From the NCBI GenBank assembly GCA_031257075.1, contig JAIRPM010000151.1:1-5975 (forward strand): DNA of 5,975 bases. The letters are read 5' to 3'. This DNA comes from Spirochaetaceae bacterium. GTDB taxonomy: Bacteria; Spirochaetota; Spirochaetia; Treponematales; Breznakiellaceae. Below the pieces are notes generated by a model. That model was given only the letters and a program-made list of their open reading frames with translations, was not told the DNA's origin and searched no databases. Shown here in pieces: positions 5,798 to 5,975 of the stretch (position 1 is the first letter of the stretch; every line of letters begins with the position of its first letter). Both the position numbers and the translations under genes were made by a program.

Positions 5798-5975
5798 GTA
5801 GTTGGGATTTTCAAGGCAGGATTAGGTAGCATTTCGCGGTTAGCGTTTTTTGGGGAGCGGGGGGCAATGGCGGCGGTGTTTTTTGGGGCGTAACGGCGGG
5901 ACAATTTTGACAGGGCAAAGCCTCCGTGGAGCGTATAGAGCGCCAGTTGGGTTCTATTATTCAGTTCGGTTTTTT
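5791..5975 (-). other. Open frame of 60 codons running off the right edge (possible gene 3' end or repeat)
   Basis: On the - strand a frame is open from the window edge (first whole codon at 5973) to a TAA at 5793-5791. The 60 residues are rich in Pro, Lys, Arg, Asn and Ala; the peptide PKN recurs 11 residues apart. I recognise no domain. The recurrence reflects the DNA direct repeat GTTTTTTGGGG (5845-5855 and 5878-5888, 33 bases apart). The stop overlaps the -35 of the carboxypeptidase promoter, which would be compact but possible for an upstream gene. The low-complexity G/T-rich sequence fits an intergenic repeat equally well. Existence as a gene is doubtful. Confidence 0.25.
5845..5888 (+). 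repeat. Direct repeat GTTTTTTGGGG, two copies
   Basis: The 11-mer GTTTTTTGGGG occurs at 5845-5855 and 5878-5888. The match extends upstream imperfectly (GCG versus GTG start), and each copy is followed by a G/C-rich stretch (AGCGGGGGG; CGTAACGGCGGG). The 33-base period is a multiple of three. It may be part of a dispersed intergenic repeat. Confidence 0.45.

Overview
The window most resembles a chromosomal segment of a spirochete, probably a Treponema-like species of intermediate GC content. This rests on the style of the arginyl-tRNA synthetase (MKTREGTVV instead of a canonical KMSKS), the lipoprotein signal peptides and the mix of genes. It is an inference from protein character; no search was run. 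There are no rRNA, tRNA, CRISPR or transposase genes.

Layout on the + strand: (1) the C-terminal part of argS, entering from the left edge (1-653); (2) ten bases later, a half-length chromate-transporter (CHR) family membrane protein (664-1215), followed by a weak terminator-like hairpin and T run; (3) a promoter and leader region of about 175 bp with a 16-bp stem-loop directly upstream of the ribosome binding site; (4) a small NlpE-like lipoprotein lacking the CXXC motif (1390-1815), whose stop codon lies inside a 19-bp stem-loop; (5) a gap of about 470 bp (1861-2330) with no credible gene, but with several consecutive stem-loops, an 11-T homopolymer and the presumed promoter of the next gene; (6) a lipoprotein-type branched-chain amino-acid/amide ABC transporter substrate-binding protein (2331-3491); (7) ten bases later, a DUF58 protein with an intact MIDAS motif (3502-4377), probably on the same transcript. 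On the - strand, converging on it, is (8) a penicillin-binding-protein-5-type D-Ala-D-Ala carboxypeptidase (4429-5730) with a good sigma-70 promoter (exact TATAAT). The right edge (5791-5975) has no clear gene, but holds a 60-codon open - frame and G/T-rich direct repeats.

How the genes fit together: argS and the CHR gene look co-transcribed without an obvious functional link. Three envelope proteins (NlpE-like lipoprotein, binding lipoprotein and carboxypeptidase) and DUF58 suggest an envelope and solute-uptake neighbourhood. Several members stand without their usual partners: a single CHR half gene without its mate, a substrate-binding protein without permease or ATPase genes, and DUF58 without the MoxR ATPase and BatA/BatB neighbours. 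I see no convincing new multi-gene system. The least explained parts are the stem-loop-rich gap at 1813-2330 and the leader hairpin at 1335-1370.
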